A stretch of DNA of 64,000 nucleotides from positions 1 to 64,000 of the forward strand of contig PBGL02000011.1 of the NCBI GenBank assembly GCA_002718995.2, given 5' to 3'. Under the pieces are notes generated by a model. It made no database searches and was not told the origin of the DNA. It saw nothing but the letters and a program-made list of their open reading frames with translations. Of the stretch, positions 62,731 through 64,000 are shown in pieces. This DNA is from Methanobacteriota archaeon. GTDB taxonomy: Archaea > Thermoplasmatota > Poseidoniia > Poseidoniales > Thalassarchaeaceae. The position numbers and the translations under genes are program-made. The stretch's first letter is position 1, and every line of letters begins with the position of its first letter.

Positions 62731-63711
62731 ATGGCGCGAGTCGTCGACCAACAAGGCTCGGTCCTCGATCAATTGGATTGGGGCCCCTCTAGGTCCCCTG
62801 CCGCCCTCGCTACAAGGCTCTCCGATCTCCAATCAGGAAGGATGAGTCCCGAGGCAAGGGCTCTCCGAGATAGGTTTCCAGATGCCGAACCAAATCCACT
62901 TGGTGCCATGGATGACCCAGAATGGCCGGAAAATACGCCTGAAGAGCAAGATTTGTTCTCAGATGCCACCGCGATCCTCGCCCGTAGGGGCGTCGCTGAA
63001 TCTGCAGCGGACAAGGATAGGAGATTGGACATGCTTTCCTCCTCCTCGGTGGAGCTGCGCGCAGCTTGGACCACACAGGAGGCACGGTCAGTGGAGTGGG
63101 CTGGCCTTTTCCTCCCCGACCTCGATTTGGACGGAATGAGGGCGGAGATACCCCAAGCAATCTCCGGGGCCAAAGACATTGATTCGGCTGCAGAGTCCCT
63201 GGGAGTCGATGAACCAACTCACAAGCCCTCGGGGGCTGAGTGGGAGGCAATGAAGTCACAAGCCAGAGGTGTGGTGGAGATATCCTCCAGGCTGGAGTCG
63301 AATGAGGAGGCGACAAAGCAACTGGCCAGGGATTACATTCCAACTCTGAGCTTGCTGGTCGGGCCTCTAGGCGCGGCAAGGATGGTAGTTCTGGCCGGTG
63401 GTAGGGAGAGACTGGCTAGGATGCCAAGCGGAAGCCTGCAGGTCCTGGGGGCCACCGGCGCCATGGCCGCACACAGGAGAGGAGCGCCGCCCCCAAAACA
63501 CTCCCCGATTCTGTTCTCAATGCCCCTGGTAAGCCGCTCACCTAGGTGGGTGAGGGGCAAGGTATCTCGCTTCCTGGCTGGAAAGTGCTCAATCGCAGTA
63601 AGGGTCGACCACTTCGACGGAGAGCCATGGGACGAGGAACAAATAGCCGAGATTCACAGAGAGGCAGAGGGGATCAGAGATAAGTTCCCAAAGCCCCCAA
63701 AGAGGGGCTGA
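62731..63711 (+). CDS. Nop5/Nop56-type box C/D RNP protein
   Basis: The protein has about 326 residues from the ATG at 62731; a GTG at 62707 is an alternative and the GGAGG that touches the ATG is too close to act as its own site. The C-terminal Nop domain reads PTLSLLVGPLGAARMVVLAGG, ARMPSGSLQVLGATGAMAAHRRG and FSMPLVSRSPRWVRGKVSRFLAGK, the RNA-binding signature of archaeal Nop5. The long coiled-coil segment (about residues 90-190) precedes it. It scaffolds box C/D sRNPs that 2'-O-methylate RNA with fibrillarin, whose gene follows 1 bp later. Confidence 0.93.
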   Translation: MARVVDQQGSVLDQLDWGPSRSPAALATRLSDLQSGRMSPEARALRDRFPDAEPNPLGAMDDPEWPENTPEEQDLFSDATAILARRGVAESAADKDRRLDMLSSSSVELRAAWTTQEARSVEWAGLFLPDLDLDGMRAEIPQAISGAKDIDSAAESLGVDEPTHKPSGAEWEAMKSQARGVVEISSRLESNEEATKQLARDYIPTLSLLVGPLGAARMVVLAGGRERLARMPSGSLQVLGATGAMAAHRRGAPPPKHSPILFSMPLVSRSPRWVRGKVSRFLAGKCSIAVRVDHFDGEPWDEEQIAEIHREAEGIRDKFPKPPKRG

Positions 63712-63712
63712 C

Positions 63713-64000
63713 ATGCCTCGGAAGCCCATCCTCCTGGGATGGGGGATCAGGAAGGAAGGAAGGTCACTATGGACCAGAAATGCAAATCGTGGAGTCTCCT
63801 TGAGGGGCGAGAGGAGGAAGAGGGACGGAAGAGTCGAATGGAGGCAGTGGAGCCCGAAAAAGTCGAAAGTCGCTGCCGCATTGGTCAGGACCAAGGGAGA
63901 TCCCTCCGAATTGCTTCCGAAGACTGGCTCTACATGCCTGTACCTAGGCGCATCAGCAGGAAGCACCGTGAGCCACATACATGATCACGTATGCGGCTCT
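63713..64000 (+). CDS. flpA: Fibrillarin, N-terminal part, cut by window edge
   Basis: From the ATG at 63713 the frame stays open for 96 codons to the window edge, so the ORF track omits it. The visible part contains WSPKKSKVAAALV and GSTCLYLGASAGSTVSHI, matching the SAM-binding Rossmann start of fibrillarin (usual WNPFRSKLAAAI and LYLGAASGTTVSH). Fibrillarin is the 2'-O-methyltransferase of box C/D RNPs. The Nop5 stop is 1 bp upstream, the usual archaeal Nop5-fibrillarin arrangement. Confidence 0.92.
   Translation, partial: MPRKPILLGWGIRKEGRSLWTRNANRGVSLRGERRKRDGRVEWRQWSPKKSKVAAALVRTKGDPSELLPKTGSTCLYLGASAGSTVSHIHDHVCGS

Noticed and set aside
62632-62832. 66-codon minus-strand ORF between crcB and nop5
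   Set aside because: Overlaps the nop5 start in antisense and has no recognisable features.
63589-63978. 129-codon minus-strand ORF at the right edge
   Set aside because: Antisense to Nop5 and the fibrillarin start, both clearly coding on the plus strand.
1-64000. Mobile element or prophage signatures
   Set aside because: I found no transposase, integrase, terminal inverted repeats or phage structural genes. The three tRNAs have no duplicated 3' fragment nearby that I could detect by eye.

Overview
The window reads as a chromosomal segment of a planktonic marine archaeon, most likely Marine Group II (Candidatus Poseidoniales) or a close relative. The information-processing genes are archaeal: PCNA, Cdc6/Orc1, transcription factor S, a Nop5-fibrillarin pair, a thermosome subunit, the KEOPS kinase Bud32, and a phosphopantetheine adenylyltransferase fused to the archaeal dephospho-CoA kinase (DUF359). 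They are mixed with bacterial-type genes (DnaK, class I fructose-bisphosphate aldolase, GlpX, ABC-F, enoyl-CoA hydratases). Large secreted proteins with one C-terminal membrane anchor, apparently leaderless genes and ATGA-coupled gene pairs fit the same group. I infer the taxonomy from gene content; I ran no phylogeny.

Layout. 1-10.6 kb: an edge-truncated C-type-lectin-like protein (absent from the ORF track because it runs off the window), a TSUP transporter, CTP synthase, threonine dehydrogenase, and a chaperone block in which a thermosome subunit diverges from an Hsp20-like protein plus DnaK. 9-23.9 kb: two metallopeptidases, agmatinase, a 1,026-residue anchored surface protein, tRNA-Gly(GCC), a phosphatase/arsenate reductase, an unusual Mrp ATPase, a PAP2-propeller fusion, NadA, Bud32 and RdgB. 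24-36.6 kb: lipid and aromatic acyl-CoA metabolism, namely crotonases (one PaaG-like), an aldehyde dehydrogenase, and a compact minus-strand operon of FAD oxidoreductase, crotonase, BoxB-like di-iron protein, unknown protein, 3-hydroxyacyl-CoA dehydrogenase and SemiSWEET. ABC-F, a DEAD-box helicase and tRNA-Gly(CCC) lie inside this region.

36.6-47.5 kb: MoaE/MoaC, a gluconeogenic GlpX-aldolase pair, and a regulatory island with two tandem small winged-helix proteins diverging from an 874-residue winged-helix protein across a promoter carrying three TTTAGTTAC motifs. Then come a GC-rich stretch that folds like a structured RNA, the CoA-biosynthesis fusion, Cdc6/Orc1 with a possible replication origin beside it, and a metallo-beta-lactamase. 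47.5-64 kb: a flavodoxin-less CysJ-type reductase, a stand-alone biotin carboxylase with a PfkB kinase, an EF-Tu/SelB-like protein with a degraded G domain, a protein with two TBP-like repeats, a TatD-like hydrolase, tRNA-Gly(TCC), an ABC exporter, a glycosyltransferase, PCNA, TFS, CrcB, and Nop5 followed by the start of fibrillarin at the right edge.

The most unusual observations are the Mrp ATPase whose CxxC region is replaced by an Ig-like segment, the TBP-repeat protein, the BoxB-like operon with its unknown partner, the winged-helix regulatory island, the candidate structured RNA, and the edge lectin. I saw no CRISPR array, insertion sequence or prophage.
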